The notes under the pieces are model-generated. The model ran no database searches and was not told where the DNA came from. It saw nothing but the letters and a program-made list of their open reading frames with translations. This document shows, one piece after another, positions 51,701-61,827 of a DNA stretch of 64,000 bases. A program made the position numbers and the translations under genes. Origin of the DNA: Paralichthys olivaceus (Eukaryota > Chordata > Actinopteri > Pleuronectiformes > Paralichthyidae); the NCBI RefSeq assembly GCF_024713975.1, contig NC_091094.1:26436501-26500500 (forward strand), read 5' to 3'. Position 1 is the first letter of the stretch. The number at the start of each line of letters is the position of its first letter.

Positions 51701-54700
51701 GTGAGGGGTGTTTACTACATCCAAAAAGGTCTGTCTGTATGTGGAACGCATATCCCGCTAATCGTTCATCTTATCGCCTTCAGACTTGGCATGTGTATTC
51801 TTACTGGCCCAGAAGTGCAGTGTCGAGTTTGATGGACATGCAATACATTCAAATACATAACAACCAGCACTCTGTAGCAGTCAGTGGGGACGGGCAGATC
51901 TTTGTCTATGGAGCAGAGTTAAATAGAGATCATTCTACTGAGTTCGCTTCAAAAATGAAAGTGAATTTGCTTTATTGTCTGTTCACATGTGGTTTATAAG
52001 TTTGAATGATCTACTAAAGAGGTAATCTTTTTTTCATACATTGCATGCCAGCTATTTTAGAGGTCTGTAATGCAATCGACACAACCTTCATAGCCAAGAA
52101 CACAAATTATCAAAATAAAAGCTCTGTAATTCTAGTAAAAAATAAACCATTTGCAGAAACAGAACAAACATTGTGCTTTTACTTTGAAGACAAATTGCCA
52201 AAAAAGAAGTGATTCAGTGAATGTTGCTACCATGATGAAGATCAGCACCCATCAAGGGTCAGTCACTTATGGTTTGACGCAGGTGCCGACCACTGCTTTA
52301 GTTAAGACGACATGTTCAACTCTGTCCACAGACTGACAGTTGGCATGCTGCCCTGCCCCCACTGATTGAGCACGGGTGGCCTGTTTATTCTATTTTAATT
52401 AATATTGAACGTATCACATGACCAAATTGCACGGAACCTGGCACTGCCCTTCCCTGGGCCATTTATAAAAGACACACGAATTGTGAAGCCAGCAAATGAA
52501 CCGTTTGTGAGATAAGTGTTCCACAAACAGAAAAACAAACAGACATTTGTGGCATTAGAAGGTAGATATTATGAATGAACTTGGAATTTTAGCAAGCAAC
52601 TCATTGATCATCACAATAAAATCAAACTAATTTGAGATGAACTGCATTTTAGATTTAGGAAACAATACTACAAATAATAAGGACAATAATATATTTTGTA
52701 CGTAAGTACAGAGTTTTTCACTGAGTAAATAATTTTGCTCTTTTTCAGATGTTAAACAGATTTTATGATTACGTGATGTAAACTAATCAGCTGCTGTAGA
52801 ACTTTGGCCCAAGACAAATTTCCCTATGGGACAATAAAGTACATTTGATTTGACTGTTGCTGCTGCCCAAGAAGAAACAAGCACTTAAAGTCTGATGTTT
52901 TCACATTTACCAGTGTGTGGATAATTTGTCAAACAAAACACATTAGACAAGTTTTATTTCCAATCTTCATCACATAGTCTCCTTGTGTTATTCTGAGCCG
53001 CAGTGACAGAAATTAATTCAACAAAACACAGACATAAATATATTTGCTGCTCTTTATCATTTGTTAATTTACTGTAAGCTTTCGTGTGAAATCTGATTTT
53101 TCAAGTGATCTGATTGGCCAGTAGTCTGGCTGTTGACAGATCTGTTATCAGGAACTACAGGTGCATGCTTGGTGTGCAGCACTAGTTACCATGCTAAGAA
53201 GTGAAGCACCGTTGTAACCCTAAAACCCCAGGTTTATACCTAAAGTCATCTCACTAATCACAAACCCTGCTTCGTAGTACAGGCCACTGCTGTCAGTGAA
53301 TAATTGATGCTGTAAAGTTAGAGCCTGACTTTTTCCATCCTCACAGTTTTTGGACTTCTACACTGTAATCCACACGTCTTGTTACAAACTGATATGACAC
53401 TGGTTGAAGCCTGTCCAACATTACAGCCGGAAAGAAGACTATCCAATCAAATCAGCGGTCGGTTCGCCTGGAGCCTGACACCACTTGGCATTAGGAAGCT
53501 CCTGATAAATAAATCTCTCCACTCAACCGCTAATCAGGGAATTCACAACATGTCTCACATCGTGGCTGATCCATAAGCTCATGTCCACTGGGAAGCCAGT
53601 GTGTTGGTCATTAGAACAAGGGTGTGAAGGCTGAGAGATGCTTTCAGACATGAGTGTAGGATGTGAGAGTCATTTCCACTGAGTGTGCTAAAAAAACCAA
53701 TATGGCTGACGAGCTGGTGCTCTCCACACCATGTTTAATCTGTGACAACGTGTGTGTGAAGGGATCCTCATCACACAACAGACAGAAACAGCCTTCACAA
53801 GACTACAGCAGAGCTTTCTGTGTCAGTGGAATCAGCGGAATCGAACCCCAAACAGTTCCACTGAGGGTTCAATGAGCTACTTAATATTTTCTAACCTGAC
53901 ATCCCAGCTGGTTATCAGCGTCTACTTCGAAATCTAGTGGTGTGGTGTGATGCTGCCTTCAAATGGGGTCATGTTAGACACAATGTTAATATTAATGTCC
54001 ATGTTGCTGTTATCTATCAGTGGTGTTCTCATGACTTAACCACGTGCACACCAAGCACTGTGTACATGACTTTCCACATTGTAACCACGAGCTCCTGAAT
54101 TCCATTAGAAGGCCTCATGATTGAAACCTGATCAATGGCTGGAAGTGCTTTATCTGTTAATCATCATTTCTCCATAAATAATGTAATAACAGAGGCAGAT
54201 TTACAGCCATGTCTTCAAAAAATGATTCTTAAACCCAGATATGTTGGTCTATCCACAGGTCAATATGAACAAGAACTAAAAACTGTACTATTCATGGTAT
54301 ATTTCCTATTTTCATTACAGATGTATTCTATTAGTTTAGAATGGATTATGTAATCAATTAAATCCTACACGTGGGGAAATGCTCAATAAACTTCACAGAA
54401 GTGGCCAATAATCCAAAATCTACAAAATATTCCACTCACAATGATTTACAACGATACACATTTGCAAATTCTCACACTGGAGAAACCAGAGAGCAACATT
54501 TTTCCTTCAAGAATTATAGCAACAAATAATTGAAAAAATTAAAACAGCTTTTTTTCCCTTTTTCCACCTCTATAACATTTCAAAAAGTGCATCATGTTAA
54601 ACGTATACACTACTGTTTACATAGGAACCCCGTCCTATGAATATTTGTTCTGTCTCTCCTTCACTACTTCTTCTTAACACTGATAAATGTAGGCATGTGT

Positions 54701-55700
54701 TTCCTGTATCTCCTCATTACTTATTAACATTGATGCAGTACCAGGCTATAAGGTGCAGCATCACACATTAATCCACCGTGCAGTGTCTGGTCACTCTGAT
54801 TGATATTTGTTAATTATCTTGCAACACTAGACCAGTAAGATGCTCTAATGTTAACAAGCAACCAGTAAGATTTCTAAAATGACTAGAATCTAGCTGGGGT
54901 GGCTGTGGCTGAGGGGGGAAAGCGGTCGATCCTGGTCTTCCCATCTGCATGCCGAAGTGTCATTGGGCAAGATACTGAACCCCGAATTGCCCCTCATGGA
55001 ACAAGTGCTGCCCATAGATGCACTGTATGAATGTGTGTGAATGGCGGTAACCTGTGCTGCAAAGCACTTGATACAGATATATATAAACAACATTTAGCAT
55101 TGAGGATTCAGCATCATGACTGAACTAAGGGAAATAGATGACTGTTGTGTCAGTGAGGCTGAGGGTGAAGAATATTAGAGTCGCAGCACAGATCACTTTT
55201 TCGAGCTGCAGTTAAGACGTGATGATGAGGAGGAGGATGAGGAGGAGGAGGATGATGATGATGAGGAGGATGAGGAGGAGTACACACCCAACTGTGTGGC
55301 AGTGTGAGGAGGAGGAGAGGCAGTGACAGGCGGCGTGGCTCACACTCTTCAAGTGTCAGTGGAGCACATTTTAAAAGTGAAACATCATCAGCTGTTGTTG
55401 TGTCACAGCTGAAAGTCACGAGGCTCCTCCACAAACACCATATCCACGCACTGAGTGTGATGTGACGCTGGGTGCTGCACGACTAATTAGCACTAGCTAC
55501 CTTAGCGGGCTCTGCGTTAACCGCAGCTAGCATCGATGCTACATGAGAGATAACTTACCGTCGCCTGTCGTCGGACTCCTGCGCCGTCTGTCAGGTTTCT
55601 GACACAGTCACTTCATCTCTACGGAGCCACGTTTTGTTTTGTCGCGAGCACGAACCAGGCCGGGGTTTCCCACGAGCCACATCATTAGGCTAGCTAAGTA
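39611..55700 (-). CDS. ptpdc1: Protein tyrosine phosphatase domain-containing 1 (complete, two alternative starts)
   Basis: Cysteine-dependent protein phosphatase of the dual-specificity/CDC14-like group; the human protein acts at centrosomes and limits cilium length. Coding exons: 50594-50678 (1a) or 48453-48666 (1b), then 48140-48311, 47762-47842, 47501-47619, 45218-45355, 43407-44524, 42037-42222, 39809-39919 and 39611-39721. Every junction is GT-AG and in phase. The predicted lengths are 706 aa (1a) and 749 aa (1b), slightly shorter than my memory of the two human isoforms. Seen: signature HCHAGLGRTG (Cys191, Arg197 in the 1a form), candidate general acid Asp162 in GWKDYG, and a conserved C-terminal region (WSWLEQLKDPVIS). 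The long exon 43407-44524 contains a poorly conserved, serine-rich linker. A non-coding first exon ends at 55559. ATTAAA at 38735-38740 may be the poly(A) signal. Confidence 0.95.
39809..39919 (-). CDS. ptpdc1: ptpdc1 exon 8
   Basis: Thirty-seven codons, GHRLTLLCILNCAAHLLPM to KQTIKVFTK, bounded by ATCACAG and GTGAGT, phase 0. It aligns by eye with the human segment GQHQTILCVLHCIV... AIKAFTK. Confidence 0.92.
40161..40476 (+). mobile_element. MITE copy C, in a ptpdc1 intron
   Basis: Begins TTAAAGGTTCAGTATGAAAT and ends CACACTGTACCTTTAA, with TTAA at both edges. It lies between coding exons 7 and 8 of ptpdc1, antisense to that gene. Confidence 0.8.
42037..42222 (-). CDS. ptpdc1: ptpdc1 exon 7
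   Basis: Sixty-two codons, TELNSREGAWERLCMETDP to QNALDSLEK, bounded by CTGCAG and GTACAG, phase 0 at both ends. The WSWLEQLKDPVIS core is the best conserved part of the PTPDC1 C-terminal region. Confidence 0.95.
42500..42550 (+). repeat. Retroposon 3' end in ptpdc1 intron
   Basis: CCCCCTGGGATCAATAAAGA followed by ATTCTGATTCTGACTCTGAC, a short tail repeat typical of retroposon 3' ends. Confidence 0.5.
43407..44524 (-). CDS. ptpdc1: ptpdc1 exon 6 (long exon, end of phosphatase domain plus linker)
   Basis: An 1118-nt exon. The first third (VLLACYLVFTSRMSADQAI to LLHGYEARQMKNVPKIVQ) completes the phosphatase domain and is conserved. The rest is a serine-rich, low-conservation linker containing RSLSYSDS, which resembles RRLSYSDS of mammals, and ends SKVSQWQ in phase 0 at GTAGGC. 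Confidence 0.95.
45218..45355 (-). CDS. ptpdc1: ptpdc1 exon 5 (catalytic loop)
   Basis: Codes for IYYYNFGWKDYGVASLTTI through MAVHCHAGLGRTG. It holds the CX5R phosphate-binding loop (nucleophile Cys, Arg six residues later) and the aspartate of GWKDYG, probably the general acid. Acceptor GTTTCAG, donor GTTCGT; the last Gly codon is split with the next exon. Confidence 0.96.
45356..47500 (-). other. ptpdc1: ptpdc1 intron 4
   Basis: AT-rich intron between the exons that end TFMEAG and begin IYYYNFGW. No exon-like sequence or recognisable repeat of length was seen. Confidence 0.8.
47501..47619 (-). CDS. ptpdc1: ptpdc1 exon 4
   Basis: Codes for CGLKTVINLQRPGEHASCG, NPLEQESGF and TYRPETFMEAG, with acceptor TACCCAG and donor GTGAGT. 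The VINLQRPGEHASCG block is a strongly conserved part of the phosphatase domain. Confidence 0.95.
47762..47842 (-). CDS. ptpdc1: ptpdc1 exon 3
   Basis: A 27-codon-sized exon coding ITDNLLAMARPSTEIIEKY and NVIDQFQ, with acceptor TTTGCAG and donor GTACAG. It forms the start of the phosphatase fold. Confidence 0.94.
48140..48311 (-). CDS. ptpdc1: ptpdc1 exon 2 (shared)
   Basis: Acceptor TCTCCAG, coding for NVRVPTAKYTKMGETLRHV to EEQAVKGLYSSW, donor GTACGT in phase 2. It contains the cysteine-containing CSMACGGKACKYENP segment found in all vertebrate PTPDC1 proteins that I can recall. Confidence 0.94.
48453..48666 (-). CDS. ptpdc1: ptpdc1 exon 1b (alternative first coding exon)
   Basis: ATG at 48664-48666 opens 71 codons beginning MQQHRGRLSLAGEMMAS. 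The segments DRRHSAAD, VMVAVS and ERK resemble the longer human PTPDC1 isoform (GRRHSTSD, VMVAVS, ERK). The exon ends in phase 1 at GTAACG, a non-ideal donor, and joins in frame to the exon at 48311, 141 bp away. No acceptor is required upstream, so it implies a second promoter at about 48.7-49.0 kb. Confidence 0.8.
48667..50593 (-). other. ptpdc1: ptpdc1 intron between alternative first exons; probable 1b promoter side
   Basis: The part next to exon 1b (48667-49000) should contain its 5' UTR and promoter. It is moderately GC-rich, with no TATA box I can place. The rest is AT-rich with a short GT run (about 49638-49655). Confidence 0.5.
50594..50688 (-). CDS. ptpdc1: ptpdc1 exon 1a (first coding exon, long-promoter isoform)
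   Basis: Acceptor CTTTCAG at its 5' side, ten untranslated bases, then ATG at 50676-50678. It encodes MAAGVSVLSDRPYSMTGA and ten more residues and ends in phase 1 at GTAGGA. The opening MAAGV and the RPYS/QPYS motif match the N-terminus of the shorter human PTPDC1 isoform. The phase fits the CC-starting exon at 48311. Confidence 0.9.
51690..51870 (+). repeat. Probable dispersed repeat fragment in ptpdc1 5' intron
   Basis: CTTCAGACTTGGCATGTGTA and GAAGTGCAGTGTCGAGTTTG occur in a widespread teleost interspersed family. The 103-codon frame over it (51688-51999) shows no protein domain. A related GGGCCTGAGCA start occurs at about 56998. Confidence 0.4.
54893..55090 (+). repeat. tRNA-derived SINE-like repeat
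   Basis: Head GGTGGCTGTGGCTGAGGGG, then CATGCCGAAGTGTCATTGGG, CCCATAGATGCACTG and AAAGCACTTGATACAGATAT. It lies in the ptpdc1 5' intron, antisense to the gene. Confidence 0.65.
55221..55282. repeat. Purine-only GAT/GAG trinucleotide tract
   Basis: About 60 bases of mixed GAT and GAG triplets close to the ptpdc1 promoter. Polypurine tracts of this kind can form triplex structures; that is family knowledge, not seen here. Confidence 0.9.
55559..55700 (-). promoter_or_regulatory. ptpdc1: ptpdc1 non-coding first exon and CpG-rich promoter
   Basis: A CpG-rich block (about 55440-55760) contains, on the minus strand, GGCGACG followed by a consensus GTAAGT donor, so the exon ends at 55559. The next acceptor on the same strand is at 50688, 10 bases before the exon 1a ATG. 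This makes it the 5' UTR exon of the long-promoter transcript. The upper boundary (transcription start) is not determined. Confidence 0.65.
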
Positions 55701-57564
55701 CAGCTAGCATACGAGCTAACTTAGCAACCTGACATGTTGTCATGTGGGGCAGAACTTGCGTCACGTGACCACAGCACCAGAAGCGATCAGCGGTTTTAAT
55801 TCTGCTGTTTTAACACTTTGGAAACTGGAGATGTTAATAATCGAAGGCTTTGTGTCATTGAATCTGCTTTTATTTGTAGGCTGCTGTTTTCTGTTCAGTC
55901 CTGCAACAACTCTGCATCTGTATGTTTGTTTTTTTTCGTTTCTCATTCATTTTTCATTTCTATGTGAGTTTTTCTTCAATACTTTATATGATCCCAGTAA
56001 TCCATTATTTTAGAGTATTCTTATAATTGCCTTTCTTTCATTATTTGATTTCATACTGACATTTTGGTTCTGAAAGACGTTTTGTTTTACACACACGATT
56101 CTTCTAATCCTTATGTAGAGTTGTCCAATTGACATCCTAACACATTAGAGGATATGTATAAACATATGAGGTTATCATTTCTTTCTGATAATAAAAATAG
56201 ACTCTGTTCAGAGTCCACATCCCAGAGGAAGATCGTGCTGCCCACAATTGTCTTTTCTTTCTATCATTAGAATAAATCATCTTCTTATTTGAAGAATACT
56301 TGTGAATTAATAATGAACAAGAGACAGTTTAGATCCAAGACAAATGATCCTGACCAGCTCCTCTGCTGTGCTCGTTGGCTTCTCAGTTTTCTTTACACTT
56401 GACTTTGATCACTGAGACAAATTAGGCTCATGTGTAAGCAATAAAGTTTTCTTCTGGATCTTAATTGTATCTCACTAATCTCATAATTTGAAATAAAGAT
56501 ATGTGGAGGGAGACAGAAATATGAGCATGTTAGGATCTTAAAGAAGGATCATGCTGAGACAAGAGGAAGGCTATCAGGAGCTCAGTTGTGCCTAGGAGAC
56601 GTGAGAAACTAAACTGCAGTGAGGTCATAATCATTGTCAGTCATCTCACAATGTTTTCAACAGGACAGTCCGGAGACAAAGGTCACTACATGCTTGATGA
56701 GTTACTATAAAAGCAAATGCAAAAACTCAGTGGTTTAACATTTCAATAAATCCACATCTTAGAACTAATAATGATTTGTGTGTAAAACTGCTCTATCTGC
56801 TGAGGTATGAGACTCTATTACCAAACACCAAAATAAGCAGTCTACCAATGGAGTGTCTTTGTTTCACCTTGTTGACATGAGGATCCCTGAGAAAAACTGA
56901 TGAGAGTGTCTTTTATGAAGCTCTCTGGTGTAGCCTAGTGGCGGTTCAATAAAATGCTGCAGTTTCTGTGGCCTTCCCTATGCTGTGTCTGCTTCTTTTA
57001 GGGCCTGAGCAATGAATGGTGCAAGGATCCTACTGTTCCCTTAATTATTACAATTGTATTTACAGTTTACAGTATTTACTATGTGCCTCTGACACATCTC
57101 TGCTCTGACTTCCTGTATTGCTTTGGATCCTGCACAAATCTTGCAGGAATAAGTGGTTCTAACTTTTAAATGGAAACTGTGGATCCTGTGATTTAGTCAG
57201 CAGTACTAACCTCAGGGTGTCCACCTGCACACAGGTCTGCACACGCAGCCCTGTCTCTCATCAGGTATGGGGGATTGGCTGAAAGGGGATGACAGGAGTG
57301 ACAGGATATCAAAGGTGAGTTAGTATTTGGTTAAAAGGCCCCTCATCCTCCAACAAATCGCCTGTTGCTCAAGGTTATTTTAAGATATTGGTACGTGTGC
57401 TTTTAGTCTGAGGACATCACAGTAATTCATTAATTCATGCACATGCTGCAAGTAGCAGAGCACATCAACAAGATAAGAATATTTAGTGTATCAATATTTG
57501 AAGTATTTGTTCATAATAAAATGTCCCACAGAGATGAAGGGAGCGATCTTGTTGTATTCGTAAT

Positions 57565-57700
57565 CCATGATCAGATCCCAGCCTGCCGCCATGATCATGA
57601 TAAACTATCATTATATCATCCTAATCATGATCCACGATCAACCATCAATCGCCACAATCCATGATCACGATCCACCATCATGGTCCACGAGCCATGATGT
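57565..57700. repeat. Imperfect CATGATC-rich repeat
   Basis: About ten loosely spaced copies of (C)ATGATC or (C)ACGATC/CCATCA in 135 bases, many of them palindromic. A degenerate short tandem repeat is the simplest reading. Confidence 0.6.
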
Positions 57701-57977
57701 GGCAGCAGCAGGACTTCGAGGAGGAAGTTAAGTCATATATTACTGATATATTTATTGATAAAACATTAATGTGATAAGGATGTTATGAGGAAGAAAGAAA
57801 AGCGAGGTGTGTCTTCCCCTGACATTAGCAGCATAACTAAGAGATGGTTCAAGACCGACCCTAACTCTGACAGCTTTATCAAAAAGGAAGGTTTTAAACC
57901 GACTCTTAAACGTAGAGAGGGTGTCTGCCTCTCAAACTGAAACTGGGAGATGATTCCACAGGAGAGGAGCTTGATAG

Positions 57978-58009
57978 CTCACACACACACACACACACAC
58001 ACACACAGC
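57978..58009. repeat. (CA)n microsatellite
   Basis: About 15 CA units between ptpdc1 and barx1. Confidence 0.95.
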
Positions 58010-58417
58010 TGATGAAGTTGATCATTTCTTGTTGCAGGTGTCAGCAACAACATACAAGTAAAAAGACAAACAACTTACATTACAGGTGACTTATAGATCC
58101 CCTCCAGACACAATCTAATAATATATATATACTTTTCTTTGAATAATAATTTGTTTCTCGAATATTTATATCCCATTAAAAAATTCTAAAACTTATATAT
58201 GCTCCTTCTACTACTATTCCTAAAAAAATTCATCTGTGCTACTAGTTTTAAACATGCTCGACACAGGACATCGCCTGCTTTGCTGGAAACTCCAGTCCCA
58301 GTGTATGTGCACTGTTTTTAGGGTTTCACATATTTTGCAAATTACATACTGGACTAGACAATTATTGTCTTATACACAAGTGTCAGAAGTCCTCCTGGCA
58401 CATGTGTTGAACTGAGA

Positions 58418-58812
58418 TTTAAAGCTCCAGTATGTAGGATTCAAAATTTGAATATAATCTTCATAATTATGTTTTCATTATAACCACTTATAAGAATCAT
58501 TGTGTTTGATATCTTAGAATGAGCTCCTTATTTCTACATAAGGAGAGGATCCCCTCCCTGGAGTTTGCCATGATGCACCACCATGTTTCTACAGTAGCCC
58601 ACACAGGACAAACCAAGGCTACCTCAGATTAAAGCTGCACCAACCAGGCCACCGTAGATTCATGTTGCACCACCATGTTTCTAGCCCAGACTGGACAAAC
58701 CAAGGCCACCATAGCTTCTCCTACACCTTAGGAAGGGAGGGTGAGGGGAAGGGTATTCAGTTGTGTTGTAGGCCTCACCACTAGATGTCACTAATCATAC
58801 GCACTGAACCTG
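58418..58812 (+). mobile_element. MITE copy D, diverged
   Basis: Begins TTTAAAGCTCCAGTATGTAG and ends near CGCACTGAACCTGTAAAG. It keeps the CACCACTAGATGTCACTAAT segment but contains an internal duplication (two ACCAAGGC / CACCATGTTTCTA units). It is the oldest-looking copy. Confidence 0.65.
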
Positions 58813-60179
58813 TAAAGTGAAAACAAAGGAAAACCTCAATCGGCAGATGAGTGTGCACTGTGTATATACTGTAAATAATGAAGTACAGTGACATTTACAA
58901 AAGCACATTATAGGTGGAGCTGATTTTGAGGTAAAAACAGACAACAAATATACAAATACACTATGAGAAGTACACTCAGTTACAGTCAGCCCTGCAGAAA
59001 CCATTTTAAAGAGGAGCTGATTCCACTCTATGCTCAATATAGAGGCAGCACTTTGTGGTTCTTTTGAAATGTAATAGGTAATAGAGACACCCTATGAGGA
59101 AAGGCTACAAACACCTTTTAGTGTGATGTGCCACAATTCAACAGAACCACAAACTAGCCTCCGAAATGATCGTAGAGGTGAGTCATCACCTCTGTGAAAG
59201 AGTTTAAATGAAAACTGAACTTACTGAAGGACTGATGTAGACTGCATTAGTTTTCCATTAGCTTATACACAACATACTTTTAAACAGTTGAATGTAAATA
59301 ATAAGCAAAGAGATCTGGAATGTTCAGCACTTCATTATAAAGACACATATTGTAGTATGCAGATGTATTTACAGATACACAGGCAGGGCATTATTCTCCT
59401 GCAGTTTCAGAGGTGGCCACCAGAGGAAGACATGTTCCAACAATGTCAGGTAATCCAGCTGGAGTTCATAAAGGGCTGAAGGAAACATCAGCAAATGCAT
59501 TAGTTACCCATGAATCAATGCATGATCAGCTGCAAATCTATTATCAAGGACAACTCATTTCAATATTGCAAGAGGACTGTTCATTTGGATGTTTGGAGTT
59601 GTTCTTCAGGAAACCTTTACTTTGCTCAGCACATTTCTACACAACACAATCTTCTGAAGGACTCGTGGTGTTGTGCATCATGCAAAATACTCCCTATCAG
59701 ACTCAAAACTGCACTGCGATTGAGAGTCTCTTTTCTAACTGTTTGTTAGAAAATAACAATTTGACATTCTGAATAATATGACTGATTCTGTTGGGGCTTT
59801 CTGTGAAATGATGTAAGAGTGAAATATGACAAATCCTGCGATCTTCTAGTCACTTAAAACTGCTATATCTTGTCATTCGCAAATAAAGTATCTGGAAACT
59901 CTGACAGCATGCATGTAGTGAATTGTGTTGTATAGTTTGAGAGATGATCATTTAATTTGAGCTTATTAAAGACTGACAGGTTTTATGTGGCGCTTCTCTC
60001 TGAATTGTGTTTACATGTTGACAGTATTTGTCACGTCTGCTGTGCAGACCCGTGCGTAGTTTGTTGTTTACTGCATCATTATTAAGTGAAGGGCTAAAAC
60101 AAAACATGATTTTAAAAGTCTGAGTACTGTACAAACAAACACCAGCTCTGGACCATTCAAAGGTTCTTCTCAAGCGGTT

Positions 60180-60420
60180 TCCAGCTGCAGAGTTGACTTT
60201 AGGAGGCCGGAGCTTTTCTCAAAGCGGCACTGAGACATGCTAAAAATATGCCGTGGGAGATATTTCACAAATTCTGGCCAAATAACCGCAAAGGAAAAAA
60301 TCCCTGAGGTGCTCTGGAGTGGATTTCTTTAAACCAGAATGATATATTTCTTTTTGAGCTGCCTCAGTGGTTCGGTCCGACACATGATGGGCTTCCATCA
60401 GCTGAGGTTGATCAGTCTCT
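60180..60420. promoter_or_regulatory. Candidate barx1 upstream enhancer
   Basis: Non-repetitive block 1.2-1.4 kb upstream of barx1. It contains AACCGCAAA (RUNX consensus) at 60284-60292 next to TTCTGGCCAAA (NF1-like half-site), and TTTAAACC. A RUNX site would suit a skeletal gene; that link is inference. Confidence 0.3.
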
Positions 60421-60514
60421 GATGACGAATAGCTTCATATCCAAAACATTTTTGACAATACATCATAATTATGTCATTACTAAATTTAAATAAATGAATG
60501 TGCCACTAATTTTG

Positions 60515-60662
60515 AACTGAACTGAACTTAACTGAACTTAACTGAACTTAACTGAACTTAACTGAATTTAAATTAACTGAATTGAATTGAATTGAATTGA
60601 ATTGAAGTGAAGTGAAGTGAAGTGAAGTGAAGTGAAGTGAAGTGAATTTAATAGAATTTAAT
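60515..60662. repeat. Compound pentanucleotide array (ACTGA / AATTG / AAGTG)
   Basis: Three adjacent blocks: alternating CTGAA/CTTAA pentamers, then GAATT pentamers, then GAAGT pentamers, differing by single substitutions. It lies about 1 kb upstream of barx1. Confidence 0.9.
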
Positions 60663-61179
60663 GCCACCACAGAAAAAAAACCCATTATATTTAATTTTCG
60701 ATAACTTTTCTTGTAAAACATGTTTTTTGTGCAAACTGCAGACTTATGTGTGACATTAAACAGACCTGAATGCTTGCAACAGCCCAATAACACATATTCA
60801 GCTTATATTGCCCTAATAACTGTTTTATCAAATCAATTCTCTCTCACTCAATATTAAAAACTTATGGTTTACTTATTAGTTTATAGAAAAGTATCAAGTG
60901 TGCATTATTTTCAATTTTACCATCTAACATGAGCTTCCTGTGTTGCACTATATCACCCTCTTCCTCCTCCTCCTCATCATCATTCTAATGGCCTATTGAA
61001 GGGCATGTTAGAATGTCCAGATTTCCTTGCCTTTGCATATAGATGCATGCAGCAGAGACGGGAGCAGTTTGCATGTGACTGGAGCTCTGCAGTGAGAAAG
61101 AAGCAGACGGACCCTGAGAAGAGGTGGAGCCACCACCAGACTCATAAAACCCAAAAGCTTTTTCCTCAACTCACTGTCA

Positions 61180-61625
61180 AGGTGACGCGCTCCGCAGCTG
61201 ACAGATGAGCTCCGACCTCCGCGGCTCTCTCTCATACACACACACACACACACACCCACGCGCACACAAAGAGAGACACACGCACGCACAAAGCCACTGG
61301 GCATGAGCGCAGCCGGGCTAACGGGAGCTTTTGGTCACAGGCTTGTTCTCCGCTCCAGATTTGCTCTCCAGAAATAACCAAGTGTGGTCTGAAGTGACGC
61401 GTAAAAACCCGCAGAGGACGCACGGAGTCTCGGGGACTTCAGCTACTTGTGGGCCACTTGTTATGTTTTATTTGTCGGCCTGCTCCAGAACCTGAGGATA
61501 ACTTTGCGCTCCATCTCCGGACTATAATACACAGGGAATATGACAGCTGGCCTGGGCCACTGAGGAGCGGTACTACTGCGTGCAGCACTTGCGTGTCTTG
61601 TTGAGGCCAACCGCGCAGCCACAAT
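61180..61625 (+). promoter_or_regulatory. barx1: barx1 5' leader and promoter region with short upstream ORFs
   Basis: CpG-richer sequence upstream of the barx1 ATG. It contains a CA microsatellite (about 61237-61257) and three short upstream reading frames at 61303-61377, 61463-61495 and 61540-61563, all closed before the main ATG. The transcription start is not determined, so it is unknown how many lie in the mRNA. Confidence 0.5.
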
Positions 61626-61827
61626 ATGCAGCATCATTTGGACTTGGGGGCGCATTACTATCCTCCGGACGTTCACGCCGATCACAGGACTCATCGCTAC
61701 AGGAGTTTTATGATAGAGGAGATCCTGACCGATCACCCCGAGCACAAAGCGTCGGCTCCGGCCGGGGAGCTCCTCAAGTTCGGGGTCCACGCTCTGCTGT
61801 CTGCCCGGCCTTTCCACAACCAGCTGG
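61626..61827 (+). CDS. barx1: barx1 exon 1
   Basis: Sixty-seven codons plus one base, beginning [19 protein letters not shown] and ending at CTGG/GTAAGA. The first ATG after the upstream short frames, with A at -3, was chosen because MQ..LGAHY and [12 protein letters not shown] match vertebrate Barx1 N-termini. Confidence 0.94.

Larger units (their letters stand above)
50689..55558 (-). other. ptpdc1: ptpdc1 5' intron
   Basis: Contains repeat fragments (51690-51870, a retroposon tail at about 52820, and a SINE-like copy at 54893) and the purine tract at 55221. No coding exon was recognised. Confidence 0.7.
55761..61179. other. Divergent intergenic region, ptpdc1-barx1
   Basis: No gene seen. 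It holds MITE copy D, a CA microsatellite, the CATGATC-rich repeat, the compound pentamer array, a small GGGCCTGAGCA repeat fragment at about 56998-57055 and a candidate barx1 enhancer. Confidence 0.7.

Noticed and set aside
55221..55282. GAG/GAT tract as an acidic coding repeat
   Set aside because: No start, splice or conserved flank; a simple purine microsatellite.
2811..58812. Roughly 18-kb regular spacing of the four MITE copies
   Set aside because: Only three intervals, from independent insertions of different age; most simply chance.
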